From Phenylobacterium sp. SCN 70-31 (lineage in GTDB: Bacteria > Pseudomonadota > Alphaproteobacteria > Caulobacterales > Caulobacteraceae): 64,000 nt of DNA. Positions within the stretch are counted from its first letter, which is position 1; each line of letters starts with the position of its first letter. The DNA is taken from contig NZ_MEEX01000007.1 in assembly GCF_001724605.1 (NCBI RefSeq), forward strand, positions 114,560 through 178,559. The letters are read 5' to 3'. Shown here piece by piece: positions 63,672-64,000 of the stretch. Under the pieces are notes generated by a model. The model was not told the DNA's origin, ran no database searches, and saw nothing but the letters and a program-made list of their open reading frames with translations. A program made the position numbers and the translations under genes.

Positions 63672-64000
63672 CACCCGCTGGCGCACCCGGCGCAGGCCTT
63701 CGAGGATCGAAGCGGCGCCGGCTTCCCCCGCCCTGTCGCCGAGAATCGCCAGCAGGCGGATTCCATCGACGTGTACGTCGATGGCCGCCCAGTTCGCCGA
63801 GCCGCCGCTCCGGAAACCGTCCGCCAGGTCGCAGAGGCTGAAGGTTGCTTCCGCGAGCGGCTGCAGGTCGAATGCGCCGGCAATGCCGAAGATCGCATTG
63901 CTGAGGTCGTAGATCCGGCCCAGCGCATCGCCGCTGCCTGCCGCGCGGCCTTCTGCGGCGAGGGCCGCCAGCGCCTCGGATTTCTGGACGAGGGAGGCGA
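63654..64000 (-). CDS. HPt-like protein lacking the His, partial at window edge
   Basis: The 3' part of a gene reading in from beyond the right edge; 115 codons are visible. The segment IYDLSNAIFGIAGAFDLQPL followed by AEATFSLCDLADG has the spacing of a histidine phosphotransfer helix pair (H..KG.A...G...L), but Asn stands where the phospho-His would be. Similar short proteins occur near chemotaxis and two-component genes in Caulobacter-type bacteria. Partial: no start visible. It converges with, and overlaps, the gene at 63306. Confidence 0.55.
   Translation of the reverse strand, partial: ASLVQKSEALAALAAEGRAAGSGDALGRIYDLSNAIFGIAGAFDLQPLAEATFSLCDLADGFRSGGSANWAAIDVHVDGIRLLAILGDRAGEAGAASILEGLRRVRQRVLPASG

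Noticed and set aside
61424-63928. An 834-codon minus-strand frame across the acyl-CoA dehydrogenase
   Set aside because: The dehydrogenase on the plus strand is certain, and the minus product is low-complexity.

Overview
This 64 kb window is high-GC chromosomal DNA from an alphaproteobacterium of the Caulobacterales, most likely a Phenylobacterium- or Caulobacter-like genome. The support is the order of the division and cell-wall (dcw) cluster with rnpB just upstream of mraZ, a TTAA-N7-TTAA CtrA box and a GANTC site in front of ftsZ, GTTC-N7-GTTC SOS boxes, meso-DAP-type peptidoglycan genes, lpxC and bamD, and many ATGA start/stop overlaps. The genus is inferred from gene content and not from a marker comparison.

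Left part (1-15.4 kb): a TetR regulator faces an alpha/beta hydrolase across two matching 16-bp palindromes and leads a cupin and a hotdog gene. Then come dusA, a retropepsin-like protease, DUF1289 and thioesterase genes, a phospholipase D/EEP pair, an SOS-controlled gene of unknown function, a family of small secreted TonB-C-like proteins with one decayed copy, a pair of acyl-CoA dehydrogenases split by a DUF559 endonuclease embedded in palindromic repeats, a DMT transporter and an amidase.

Centre (15.4-39.5 kb): rnpB, then mraZ-rsmH-ftsL-ftsI-murE-murF-mraY-murD-ftsW-murG-murC-murB-ddl-ftsQ-ftsA-ftsZ. These genes make lipid II, flip and polymerise it at the septum, and assemble the Z-ring. 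The early part is tightly packed with 1-8 bp overlaps. The later part is loosened by insertions: palindromic repeats (murD/ftsW, murC/murB), a HepT/MntA toxin-antitoxin module with a frameshifted antitoxin (murG/murC), a phosphatase, thioesterase and SulP transporter (murB/ddl), and a PEPxxWA-CTERM protein gene (ftsA/ftsZ). Regulatory sequences visible here are an MraZ box, two CtrA boxes and a GANTC site.

Right part (39.6-64 kb): an unusual fusion of a CDP-glycerol-transferase-like domain to the periplasmic domain of an anti-sigma factor, then a DUF2188 gene, lpxC, a PPOX gene, bamD, recN, ligA (SOS box in front), a TPR-methyltransferase, a minus-strand pepP/methyltransferase pair, a GIY-YIG gene, the minus-strand genes uvrD-hypothetical-prmA, an amidohydrolase, a BlaI/M56 pair with an inverted-repeat operator, an NTF2-like gene, a TauD dioxygenase, a third acyl-CoA dehydrogenase, and at the right edge a truncated HPt-like gene. 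No tRNA, rRNA, CRISPR array, prophage or classical insertion sequence was seen.
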